Source: RBG-16-66-20 sp049651845 (GTDB lineage: Bacteria > Pseudomonadota > Gammaproteobacteria > Burkholderiales > SG8-39). From it: a DNA stretch of 26,001 nucleotides. Positions within the stretch are counted from its first letter, which is position 1, and the number at the start of each line of letters is the position of its first letter. The DNA is taken from NCBI GenBank assembly GCA_049651845.1, contig JBASCW010000165.1:1-26001 (forward strand), given 5' to 3'. Shown piece after piece: positions 14,382-21,155 of the stretch. Both the position numbers and the translations under genes were made by a program. The notes under the pieces are model-generated. The model saw only the letters and a program-made list of their open reading frames with translations. It was not told where the DNA came from and did no database searches.

Positions 14382-16549
14382 GCGAGCCGGGCAGCGCATC
14401 GGCCACCGAGCGCCGTCCGCGCTGGGCGTGGCTCTTTCCGTTCCTCGCCTGGTTTCCGGTCAGCTCGATCGTCCTGCGCGGCGACCTGATCGCCGGCATC
14501 ACCGGCGCGCTGGTGCTGGTGCCCAAGGCGATGGCCTACGCGCAGCTCTCGGGCTTGCCAGTCCACTTCGGGCTCTACGTTGCCTTCGTGCCGGCGATTC
14601 TCGGCGCGCTGTGGGGGTCTTCGCGCCAGCTCGCCACCGGCCCGGTGGCCATCGTCTCGTTGATGACGGCGGCCGCGCTGACGCCGCTGGCCGCGCCGTT
14701 TTCCGACCGGTACGTCGAACTGGCCCTGCTGCTGACGCTGATGGTGGGCGCGATCCAATTCGCGCTCGGCGCGCTCAAGCTCGGCACCATCGTCAATTTC
14801 GTCTCGCACCCGGTAATCCTGGGTTTCATGAATGCGGCGGCGATCATCATCGCGCTGTCGCAGCTGGACATGCTGCTGGGCATCCCCAAGGGCCGCAGCG
14901 GCTCCTTCCTCGACGACGTCGGGCAGATGCTGACCTTCGTGCCGCAGACGCATCTGCCGACGCTGGCCATGTCGGCGTTCGCGCTCGCGCTGATGCTGAT
15001 CCTCAAGCGCATTCCCGCAGTGGCCAAGCTCGACGTGCTGATCGCGGTGGTGGTAACCATCGCCGTCAGCGCCGCGATAGGCTACGAGCGCAACGCGCGC
15101 GCCACCATCGATCAGATCGCCGATAGCGAGGTGCGCGAGCGCGCCAGGCGTTATGCCGAGACGGCCGCGCACATCGAGCAAGCCCAGACTCGAGCGGCGC
15201 AACAGGCCGCGCAACTGCGCGGCATGGAGGGCGGCGACCGGCGCGCCATCGCGGCGTTGCGCCATGAGATGCACCTGAGCGAGCTCGATGCGGCCGACCT
15301 CGCCGTGGAGAACAAGGAGCGCTGGGACCGGCTGCAGCGCTCGAGCTTCGAACGCGGCGCCGATGGCGCACCGGCGCTGTACCTGCGCGGGCAGTTGCCC
15401 GCGAGCCAGAGCGGCGACGGCCGCGAGTGGCGCCTGAAGAAGATCGTCGGCCAGGAGCTGCATCTGTTCGGCGGTGGGGAGGTCGTGGGCAACATCCCGA
15501 GCGGCCTGCCTGCGCTGCGGGTACCCCGCTTGAGCCTGGACGCCGTCCTGTCGCTGCTGTTGGCGGCGCTCGTGATCGCGCTGGTGGGCTTCATGGAGTC
15601 GATCGCCATGGCCAAGGCGCTGGCCGCCAAGACGCGCCAGCGGCTCGACCCCAACCAGGAGCTCGTCGGGCAGGGCGTGGCCAATCTGGGCGGCGCGTTT
15701 TTCCAGTCGTACCCAGCGTGCGGTTCGTTCACCGGCTCGGCGATCAACCTGCAGGCGGGGGCGCAGACCGGCTTCGCGATGATCTTCAACGGCCTGTTCG
15801 TGGTCGCGACCCTGCTGGTGCTGACGCCCTACCTCTATCACCTGCCCAAGGCGACGCTGGGCGTGATCATCCTGCTGGCGGTGACGAGCCTGATCACGCC
15901 GGCGGCGCTCAGGCATACTTGGCGCGCCAGTCGCGCCGACGGCGCCGTGGCCGCGGTCACCTTCGTCGTCACGCTGCTCGCGGCTCCCCATCTGGACCGC
16001 GGCATCATGATCGGCACCACACTGGCCGTGCTGCTGTACCTGTACCAGACGATGCGTCCGCGCATCGCCGTGCTGGGCCGCCACCCCGACGGCGCGCTGC
16101 GCGACCAGCAGGTGTTCGGCCATCTGCCCGACAGCCCCGATGTGCTGGCGCTGCGCTTCGACGCCGGGCTGTACTTCGCCAATGCGGCCTTTTTCGAGGA
16201 GCAGGTGCTCGGTGCCGTGGCCTCCAAGCCGGGCGTCAAGGTCCTGCTGATTACCGCATCGACCATCAACCGCATGGACGCCTCGGGCGAGGAGGTGGTG
16301 CGCCATCTGGTGGAGCGCCTGCGTGAAGGCAACATCACGGTCGTGTTCAGCGGGCTGAAGAAGCAGGTGCTCGACGTCATGCGCCGCACCGGGCTCGACG
16401 GGCTGATTGGCGCGCACAACATCCTGCCCAACGACGATTTGGCGCTGGTGGCGATCTACCGCCAGCTCGGGCGCAGCGGCGTGGGCGAACTGTTGCCGCT
16501 GCCGCCTGCGGACGACGCGACGGCCGCTACCGGGACGGCAGGCGCCTGA
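14378..16549 (+). CDS. SulP-family anion permease with STAS domain and large insert
   Basis: Inner-membrane anion transporter (sulfate or bicarbonate type) of about 723 aa. The N-terminal half has the SulP core: GDLIAGITGALVLVPKAMAYAQLSGLP, then LWGSSRQLATGPVAIVSLM. The second half carries SFTGSAINLQAGAQT and the C-terminal STAS domain (about residues 590-700) with the SpoIIAA-like TINRMDASGEE. Between these, at about residues 233-379, lies an insert of about 145 residues, very rich in Ala, Arg, Glu and Gln and predicted helical at first; most SulP proteins lack it. The GTG at 14378 overlaps a short upstream frame; a TTG at 14315 would add 21 residues. Close to sox, sat and apr genes, sulfate transport is likely but substrate is not proven. 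Confidence 0.88.
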   Translation: MSEPGSASATERRPRWAWLFPFLAWFPVSSIVLRGDLIAGITGALVLVPKAMAYAQLSGLPVHFGLYVAFVPAILGALWGSSRQLATGPVAIVSLMTAAALTPLAAPFSDRYVELALLLTLMVGAIQFALGALKLGTIVNFVSHPVILGFMNAAAIIIALSQLDMLLGIPKGRSGSFLDDVGQMLTFVPQTHLPTLAMSAFALALMLILKRIPAVAKLDVLIAVVVTIAVSAAIGYERNARATIDQIADSEVRERARRYAETAAHIEQAQTRAAQQAAQLRGMEGGDRRAIAALRHEMHLSELDAADLAVENKERWDRLQRSSFERGADGAPALYLRGQLPASQSGDGREWRLKKIVGQELHLFGGGEVVGNIPSGLPALRVPRLSLDAVLSLLLAALVIALVGFMESIAMAKALAAKTRQRLDPNQELVGQGVANLGGAFFQSYPACGSFTGSAINLQAGAQTGFAMIFNGLFVVATLLVLTPYLYHLPKATLGVIILLAVTSLITPAALRHTWRASRADGAVAAVTFVVTLLAAPHLDRGIMIGTTLAVLLYLYQTMRPRIAVLGRHPDGALRDQQVFGHLPDSPDVLALRFDAGLYFANAAFFEEQVLGAVASKPGVKVLLITASTINRMDASGEEVVRHLVERLREGNITVVFSGLKKQVLDVMRRTGLDGLIGAHNILPNDDLALVAIYRQLGRSGVGELLPLPPADDATAATGTAGA

Positions 16550-16630
16550 TGGGTTTGCAACTGCTGCCCGGCGCGATGCAGCTCGCAGCGCCCGCCCAAG
16601 CGCCGGAGCAGGTGGCGTGCGAACCCATCA

Positions 16631-16683
16631 CGTTCAAGGCGTGACGCCTACGGCTTCTTCGGCGTCTTGTACTCGGCTTCCTT
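16631..16683. repeat. Direct repeat, copy 1 (partial gene-end duplication)
   Basis: About 53 bp nearly identical to 16789-16841 (three mismatches seen by eye), in the same orientation, 158 bp apart. It duplicates the 3' end of the 53-aa gene at 16806-16967 together with about 17 bp beyond its stop codon. Confidence 0.85.
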
Positions 16684-16704
16684 CAGCGGCTCACGAGGCG
16701 ACAT
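16648..16704 (-). pseudogene. Truncated second copy of the 53-aa gene
   Basis: On the minus strand an ATG at 16704 opens only 18 codons (MSPREPLKEAEYKTPKKP), ending exactly like the 53-aa protein encoded at 16806-16967 (KEAEYKTPKKP). The first seven residues are different. It looks like a tandem duplicate that has lost most of its body. Whether it is expressed is unknown; the two copies' shared end is also copy 1 of the direct repeat. Confidence 0.5.
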
Positions 16705-16770
16705 AAGCCCCATTGCGCGCCGATGCGCGAGGGCTCAGGCGCCGAAGTGGGGCATTTCTGCGAACGGTCT

Positions 16771-16790
16771 CGGATAGACCTTCCTATCCG
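16771..16790. terminator. Hairpin downstream of the apr operon
   Basis: A perfect 7-bp inverted repeat, CGGATAG (16771-16777) and CTATCCG (16784-16790), with a 6-nt loop, lies 16 bp past the stop of the last gene of the leftward apr transcript. No T-run follows on the minus strand, so it may be a processing or stabilising hairpin rather than an intrinsic terminator. Confidence 0.35.
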
Positions 16791-16841
16791 TTCACGGCAT
16801 GACGCCTACGGCTTCTTCGGCGTCTTGTACTCGGCTTCTTT
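16789..16841. repeat. Direct repeat, copy 2 (end of the 53-aa gene)
   Basis: The parent copy of the 53-bp direct repeat at 16631-16683. It covers the last 11 codons and stop of the 53-aa gene and about 17 bp downstream. Confidence 0.85.
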
Positions 16842-16967
16842 CTGCATCGGCTTCCAGACGGTTTCGTAGCCGACGAAGCCCTTCTCGTTCGGCGGCATCT
16901 GGCGCGTCGTGTAGAAGGGCGTAACGCCATCGGGAACCTTGGCGGGGGGTGGCTTGTGATCGCTCAT
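16806..16967 (-). CDS. Small Pro/Lys-rich protein (53 aa) at end of apr operon
   Basis: A short gene 18 bp after the FKBP gene on the same strand. It encodes 53 residues, rich in Pro and Lys, with no signal peptide or membrane segment; the middle reads DGVTPFYTTRQMPPNEKGFV and the end is KTPKKP. The ATG at 16967 is preceded by AAAGG about 10 nt upstream and by AGGAGA a little further. Codon use (mostly G/C third positions) fits a real gene. The tail of the gene is duplicated at 16648-16704. I do not recognise the family. Its place suggests a role linked to APS reductase, but nothing in the sequence proves this. Confidence 0.65.
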   Translation of the reverse strand: MSDHKPPPAKVPDGVTPFYTTRQMPPNEKGFVGYETVWKPMQKEAEYKTPKKP

Positions 16968-16985
16968 GGGTAAGTGGCCTTTCTC

Positions 16986-17519
16986 CTAAACAGGTCTCAA
17001 TAGCGATGGGTCGACCGCGGCGCCCGCAGGGATCGCTCCGCCCGCTCTTGTCTCTTCGTCAGTCGCGTCGCGCACGGCCAGGATCGCCAGCGTAAAGAGG
17101 ATCTCCCTGCCGCAAAGCGGATTGTTGCCGTCGACCGTCAGTTTCTCGTCGTCCACGTGCGTGACGAGGAAACTGCGCGTCTGACCCTTGTCGTTCTCCA
17201 TGAGGATGGAGGTGCCGACCTGCCGATATTCCTCGGGGACGTTCTCGATCTGGTCCGAGAAAACCAGCGATTCGTCCCGGGGGCCGAAGATCTGGTTGCC
17301 GTCGATCGGCACTTCGATGACCTCGCCGGCCGACTTGCCCTCGAGCTCCCTGTGGACCGAAGGGGCGAGGATTTCGTTGTGCCCGTGGACATAGCCCAGC
17401 GGGAACTCGACCCGGGTGAGGACGTGCCCCGTTTTCCTGTCGGTCACCTTGTAGGTCAACTCGACGAACTTGCCCGCTCGGACAACTTCGCTGACGACGT
17501 GTTCAGAAGATGGATGCAC
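16986..17519 (-). CDS. SlyD-like FKBP-type peptidyl-prolyl isomerase
   Basis: The 177-aa protein has the SlyD-type FKBP arrangement: an N-terminal strand (FVELTYKVTD), then FPLGYVHGHNEILAPSVHRELEGKSAGE corresponding to the YLHGHGNLIPGLEKALEG pattern of SlyD, an inserted flap domain, and the closing strands DGNNPLCGREILFTLAILAVRDAT. The His-rich SlyD tail is missing. FKBPs of this type act as prolyl isomerases and chaperones in the cytoplasm, some with metal binding. The GTG at 17519 has AGGA six nt upstream and overlaps the previous gene by 17 bp; an ATG at 17546 would add nine residues. It sits in the apr operon, so folding or cofactor assembly of APS reductase is a reasonable guess. Confidence 0.78.
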   Translation of the reverse strand: MHPSSEHVVSEVVRAGKFVELTYKVTDRKTGHVLTRVEFPLGYVHGHNEILAPSVHRELEGKSAGEVIEVPIDGNQIFGPRDESLVFSDQIENVPEEYRQVGTSILMENDKGQTRSFLVTHVDDEKLTVDGNNPLCGREILFTLAILAVRDATDEETRAGGAIPAGAAVDPSLLRPV

Positions 17520-17853
17520 CGAAGATCCTGACTTTGCCATCCTCATAGCCGAGGACCAGCCTGCCCAGCCATTCGCCCGGCTTCTTGGTGCTGCGCTGCC
17601 GGTAGAGAACCGTCACGTGCTCGCCCCGGCGGATGATGCCGAGCGCGTCGAATTGCTCCGACAGGTTCCTCGCCAGCTCGCTGTTGGCGAACTGGTGGCC
17701 GGCGGTGACCTGGTCCATGGCGAGCGCGAAGGAGCTGGAGAAGCTGCGGACGAACTCGCCGTACTTGCCTTCGTTCGAGGACTTGACGAGGTCGCGCCAC
17801 AGGGGTTTGGCCATCGCCAGGATTTCCTCGTCCGTCTTCTCGATGATGTTCAA
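17503..17853 (-). CDS. Unknown protein downstream of aprA, possibly NTF2-like (116 aa)
   Basis: A 116-aa soluble protein, no signal peptide. Pattern: an N-terminal helix (TDEEILAMAKPLWRDLVKSSNEG), a helix around FVRSFSSSFALAMD, then strands HVTVLYRQRS, WLGRLVLGYEDGKVRIFGAS. This helix-then-curved-sheet order recalls the NTF2/cystatin-like fold, as in DUF4440-type proteins, but no family is certain. The start is a TTG at 17853, five codon positions after nothing but the aprA stop (4-bp gap), with GAGAAG upstream. It overlaps the start of the FKBP gene, so translation is probably coupled. Its position suggests a conserved accessory role for APS reductase; function unknown. Confidence 0.72.
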   Translation of the reverse strand: MNIIEKTDEEILAMAKPLWRDLVKSSNEGKYGEFVRSFSSSFALAMDQVTAGHQFANSELARNLSEQFDALGIIRRGEHVTVLYRQRSTKKPGEWLGRLVLGYEDGKVRIFGASIF

Positions 17854-17857
17854 ACGG

Positions 17858-19726
17858 CTACTTCTCGTCCCCGACCAGGTGATACAAGGGTGCCTTTTCC
17901 ATGGTGTATTCGCCGGTCTTCGGGTCGCGGCGCGAGACCGTCAGTACGTGCCAGTTTGCGTCGTCCACCTTCATGGCGTCGCCCCGATAGTAGTAACCCG
18001 GCCAGCGGGTCTCCTTGCGGAACAGCGTATGCTGCGTCACGCACTCGGCGGCGCGATGGCGGTGCTTCAGTTCCCACGCGCGCAGCAGCTCGTGGATGTC
18101 CTTGGCGGCCAGGTTCTCGAGGTCTTCCTCCATGATCTTCAGCTTCTTCAGGCCGATGTTGAGGAGCTTCTCGTTGGTCATGTAGTTGACGGTCACGCCG
18201 CCGCAATACTCGTCCATCAGCTTCTGCAGGCGGTCCAAGCCCTGCTTCGGATTGATGTAGTGCGGGTTGACGTCGCCCGCCACGATCTCGTTGCGATAGA
18301 CCCGGTAATGCTCCAGGGGCTTGTAGATCTCTTGCCTGCGGCGCTCGATTTGCGCATCGGATACGGCGATGCCTTCGGCCTTGCCGTCGTCGATGTACTT
18401 GCAGGCGGCCTTCGCGGCCAGGCGGCCTTCGGTGAACGAACCCGACGAGAATGCGTGCGGCGTGCCGCCCACCGCGTCGCCGGCTCCGAACAGGCCTTCG
18501 ATGGTCGTCATGCGGTTGTAGCCCCAGAAATACTCCGGAGGCGAGATGTCCTCGGGGCCGGAGCACCAGGCACCCGAACCGGTCGCGTGGGAGCCCATGA
18601 CGTAGGGCTCCGATGTGGTCAGCTCGGGATTCTCGTTCTTGGGATCCACGTCGGTGGCGGCCCACAGCACCGCCTGGCCGATGGTCATGCCGAGGAAGTT
18701 TTCCCAACCGACTTCTTCAAGGTGAGGATCCTGGAAGGCGCGCATGGTCACCATGTGAATGGGGCCGCGGCCGGCATTCACTTCATTGATGATGCAATGG
18801 TTGCGCAGGCAGGTCGGGATCGGCCGGTGGGTCAGGTGCGACGCTTCCGGATCCAGGTATTCCTTGCCGACCATCTTCTGCAGCTCGGGGAACCACTTCG
18901 ATTCGTACTCCTCGCCCAGGCAATTCTGCGTGTAGGTCTTCAGGTGCAGGAAGTAGGCGCCGACCGGGCCGTAGCCGTCCTTGAAGCGCGCGAGGACAAT
19001 CCGGTTCTCCATCTGCGTCATCTTGGCGCCGGCATCGATCATGAGGCCGTAGGCGGACGCGGACGACCAGGGCGCGTACCAGGTGCGGCCGGAGCCTTCG
19101 CCCACCGAGCGCGGCTTGAAGATGTTGGAGGCGCCGCCCGCGCCGCAGATGACGGTCTTCGCCTTGAAGACGTGGTAGTTGCCCGTGCGCACGTTGAAGC
19201 CGACGGCGCCGGCCACCCGGTTGTCCTTGCCCTCGTCCATCAGCAGGTGAGTGACGCAAATGCGGTTGAAGATCTTGTCGGCCGATTTCTTTGCCGCCTC
19301 GGCCACGATGGGCTTGTAGGACTCGCCGTGGATCATGATCTGCCAGCGGCCTTCACGCAGGTAGCGGCCGGTCTTCGGGTCCTTCATGATGGGCAGGCCC
19401 CACTCCTCGAACTGATGCACCGTGGAGTCGACGTGGCGGGCCATGTCGAACAGCAGGTCTTCGCGCACCATGCCCATCAAATCGATGCGCGCGTAGCGGA
19501 CGTGGTCCTCCGGGTTATTTTCGCCCCAGCGCGTGCCCATGTAGCAGTTGATCGCGTACAGGCCCTGGGCGACCGCGCCCGAACGATCGATATTGGCCTT
19601 CTCGGCAATGACGATCTTCTTGTTCTGGCCCCAGAACCTCGCCTCCCAGGCGGCACCGGTGCCGCCCAGGCCCGCACCGACGACCAGAATGTCGATGCCG
19701 TCTTCGACGATCGTGTCGTGGGCCAT
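17858..19726 (-). CDS. aprA: APS reductase alpha subunit AprA
   Basis: FAD-containing catalytic subunit. In sulfur oxidisers it joins sulfite and AMP to APS in the cytoplasm, passing two electrons to AprB. The 622-aa protein shows the FAD-binding VVGAGLGGTGAAWEAR (15-30), the conserved GAVAQGLYAINCYMG stretch (about 50-64), ENRIVLARFKDGYGPVG, the RPIPTCLRNHC region and the GAGDAVGGTPHAFSSGSFTEGRLAA FAD motif near residues 415-440. Length is close to the usual range. The ATG at 19726 overlaps the aprB stop by one base (TGATG), showing tight coupling. It belongs to the leftward aprM-aprB-aprA operon. Confidence 0.98.
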   Translation of the reverse strand: MAHDTIVEDGIDILVVGAGLGGTGAAWEARFWGQNKKIVIAEKANIDRSGAVAQGLYAINCYMGTRWGENNPEDHVRYARIDLMGMVREDLLFDMARHVDSTVHQFEEWGLPIMKDPKTGRYLREGRWQIMIHGESYKPIVAEAAKKSADKIFNRICVTHLLMDEGKDNRVAGAVGFNVRTGNYHVFKAKTVICGAGGASNIFKPRSVGEGSGRTWYAPWSSASAYGLMIDAGAKMTQMENRIVLARFKDGYGPVGAYFLHLKTYTQNCLGEEYESKWFPELQKMVGKEYLDPEASHLTHRPIPTCLRNHCIINEVNAGRGPIHMVTMRAFQDPHLEEVGWENFLGMTIGQAVLWAATDVDPKNENPELTTSEPYVMGSHATGSGAWCSGPEDISPPEYFWGYNRMTTIEGLFGAGDAVGGTPHAFSSGSFTEGRLAAKAACKYIDDGKAEGIAVSDAQIERRRQEIYKPLEHYRVYRNEIVAGDVNPHYINPKQGLDRLQKLMDEYCGGVTVNYMTNEKLLNIGLKKLKIMEEDLENLAAKDIHELLRAWELKHRHRAAECVTQHTLFRKETRWPGYYYRGDAMKVDDANWHVLTVSRRDPKTGEYTMEKAPLYHLVGDEK

Positions 19727-20205
19727 CAGTAGGTGACTCCCATCTTCATTTTGAGACCTGCGGACGCAAGCGTACGCAGGCCGCCGTCATCCATGCGGAT
19801 CCATTTCGGCTCGTTGTACAGCAGCTCGCCGTCGCGCAGTTCCTTGCTGGGTCCGGGAACATCCGCGAGCTTGGGGATCGCCTGTCCCCAGGGCTTGGTG
19901 GTGATGGGCGACAGGAAGTTCTTCTCCGTGCCGTTGCGGAACTTGATCTTCCAGGCGATCGTGCCCTTCTGCTCGTCGCGGTGGACGCGAACGCTGTGGC
20001 CCAGCGGGGCGAAGTCGGCATAGCCGCGCACGTCGATCGCATGTTGCGGGCAGGCCTTCACGCAGGAGTAGCACTCCCAGCACATGTTCGGCTCGATGTT
20101 GTAGGCGCGCCGATAGGTTGTGTCGATGTGCATGATGTCCGAGGGGCAAATGTCGACGCAATGTCCGCATCCGTCGCACCTCGTCATGTAGACGAAGGTA
20201 GGCAT
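19726..20205 (-). CDS. aprB: APS reductase beta subunit AprB (2x 4Fe-4S ferredoxin)
   Basis: Electron-transfer subunit that carries electrons between the FAD of AprA and the membrane. The 159-aa protein holds two [4Fe-4S] motifs: Cys10, Cys13, Cys16, Cys20 and Cys42, Cys45, Cys48, Cys52. The rest is the AprB-typical C-terminal tail that wraps around AprA. The ATG at 20205 has AAGGAGCGAGACC just upstream. It follows aprM by 45 bp and overlaps aprA by one base. Confidence 0.98.
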   Translation of the reverse strand: MPTFVYMTRCDGCGHCVDICPSDIMHIDTTYRRAYNIEPNMCWECYSCVKACPQHAIDVRGYADFAPLGHSVRVHRDEQKGTIAWKIKFRNGTEKNFLSPITTKPWGQAIPKLADVPGPSKELRDGELLYNEPKWIRMDDGGLRTLASAGLKMKMGVTY

Positions 20206-20250
20206 GGTCTCGCTCCTTGATCCGTTCCGCCGGTACCGGCAGGCTGTGTT

Positions 20251-21072
20251 CTAGTAGTGGCGCGGTGCTTCGCGCTTGATGCCAAGGCCCATGTCCATCG
20301 GGGCGTCCCGCAACAGTTCCATCGAGTGCCGTTCCCGTTGCGCTGGATCGTCCCGGGTCAGCGCGGGCAGATTCTGGTTGGTGCCGTTGGCCTCGGAAAC
20401 CCGCTTCTCGAAGGCCGCCGCGGGCTTGAAGAACATGTGCGCGAACTTGGACCAATACACCCCGCCGAACAGCACCGTGGTGGCGAGGAGGTAGAGGCCG
20501 AACACCGCCATGGCGCCGGCCGCGCCCGAGGCCTGCATCCAGGCCCAGACGAGGCCGAGCGTCGCGCTGGCGAGCAGCGACAGGATGAACAGGTCGGCGC
20601 GCATCAGGCGCAGCGGCGTGTTGCCTTCGGCCGCGACGTCGACGCGGATGAAGAACCAGAACCAGTAGCCGCCGACGCAGATCATCAGCCCGCCGAGCCA
20701 CCAGAGCTGCGCCCAGATCGCACCCGCCGCGGGTTCGAACACCATCACCACGGTGGCAAGCACATACAGCACGAAGCCGTACATGCCGAGCAGGTGCGCG
20801 ATGCGTCGGCGCGCGTTGCAGAACTCGCCGGAGGCGAGCACGTCGACGACGGCGGTCTGCACGGCGATGGACACGAGCTCGCCGCCGCCGAGCTGCTTCG
20901 CCTTGCGCGACTTGCGCCAGTTGGCGAAAAAGTACTTGGCGCTGCCCTTGTGCAAGATATCGAACAGCGTCCCCGCCGCGACCAGCGCGATCATGATGAC
21001 GACATAGGACTGCATGACGGCCGGCGAAATCGAGGCCGAAAGCGCGGCAAACGGATTGGCTGAGAACATCAT
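20251..21072 (-). CDS. aprM: APS reductase membrane anchor AprM
   Basis: Proposed membrane partner that links AprBA to the quinone pool in sulfur oxidisers that lack QmoABC. The 273-aa protein has five hydrophobic segments (about residues 20-40, 92-112, 122-142, 160-180, 186-208), with histidines His93 and His212 near membrane faces and a soluble C-terminal tail of about 60 residues. No cofactor motif is definite. The gene order aprM-aprB-aprA is the published arrangement of AprM-type loci. The ATG at 21072 (or the next codon) follows GCGAGGAGGG closely; the second ATG gives a slightly better spacing. Confidence 0.92.
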   Translation of the reverse strand: MMFSANPFAALSASISPAVMQSYVVIMIALVAAGTLFDILHKGSAKYFFANWRKSRKAKQLGGGELVSIAVQTAVVDVLASGEFCNARRRIAHLLGMYGFVLYVLATVVMVFEPAAGAIWAQLWWLGGLMICVGGYWFWFFIRVDVAAEGNTPLRLMRADLFILSLLASATLGLVWAWMQASGAAGAMAVFGLYLLATTVLFGGVYWSKFAHMFFKPAAAFEKRVSEANGTNQNLPALTRDDPAQRERHSMELLRDAPMDMGLGIKREAPRHY

Positions 21073-21155
21073 CCCTCCTCGCGTTGGATTCTACGGGGAG
21101 GGGGCACAAACCCTCAGAAAAAAAGGATTATGTCGCTATAGAAGACGCGAATCGG
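21073..21155 (-). promoter_or_regulatory. Likely apr operon promoter region
   Basis: The 83 bp between the hydrolase gene and aprM are A/T-rich. On the minus strand, CATAAT (21126-21131) is a good -10-like hexamer, though no good -35 lies 17 bp ahead, and a T-run (21118-21124) follows it. TATAG nearby (about 21137-21141) is another candidate. The region could give aprMBA its own promoter, apart from the upstream transporter/hydrolase pair. No factor-binding site can be named. Confidence 0.3.

Noticed and set aside
13967..16417. Long minus-strand open frame opposite the SulP gene
   Set aside because: Antisense shadow of SulP: high Arg/Gln/His content, no motif, no ribosome site. The plus strand has clear SulP and STAS motifs.
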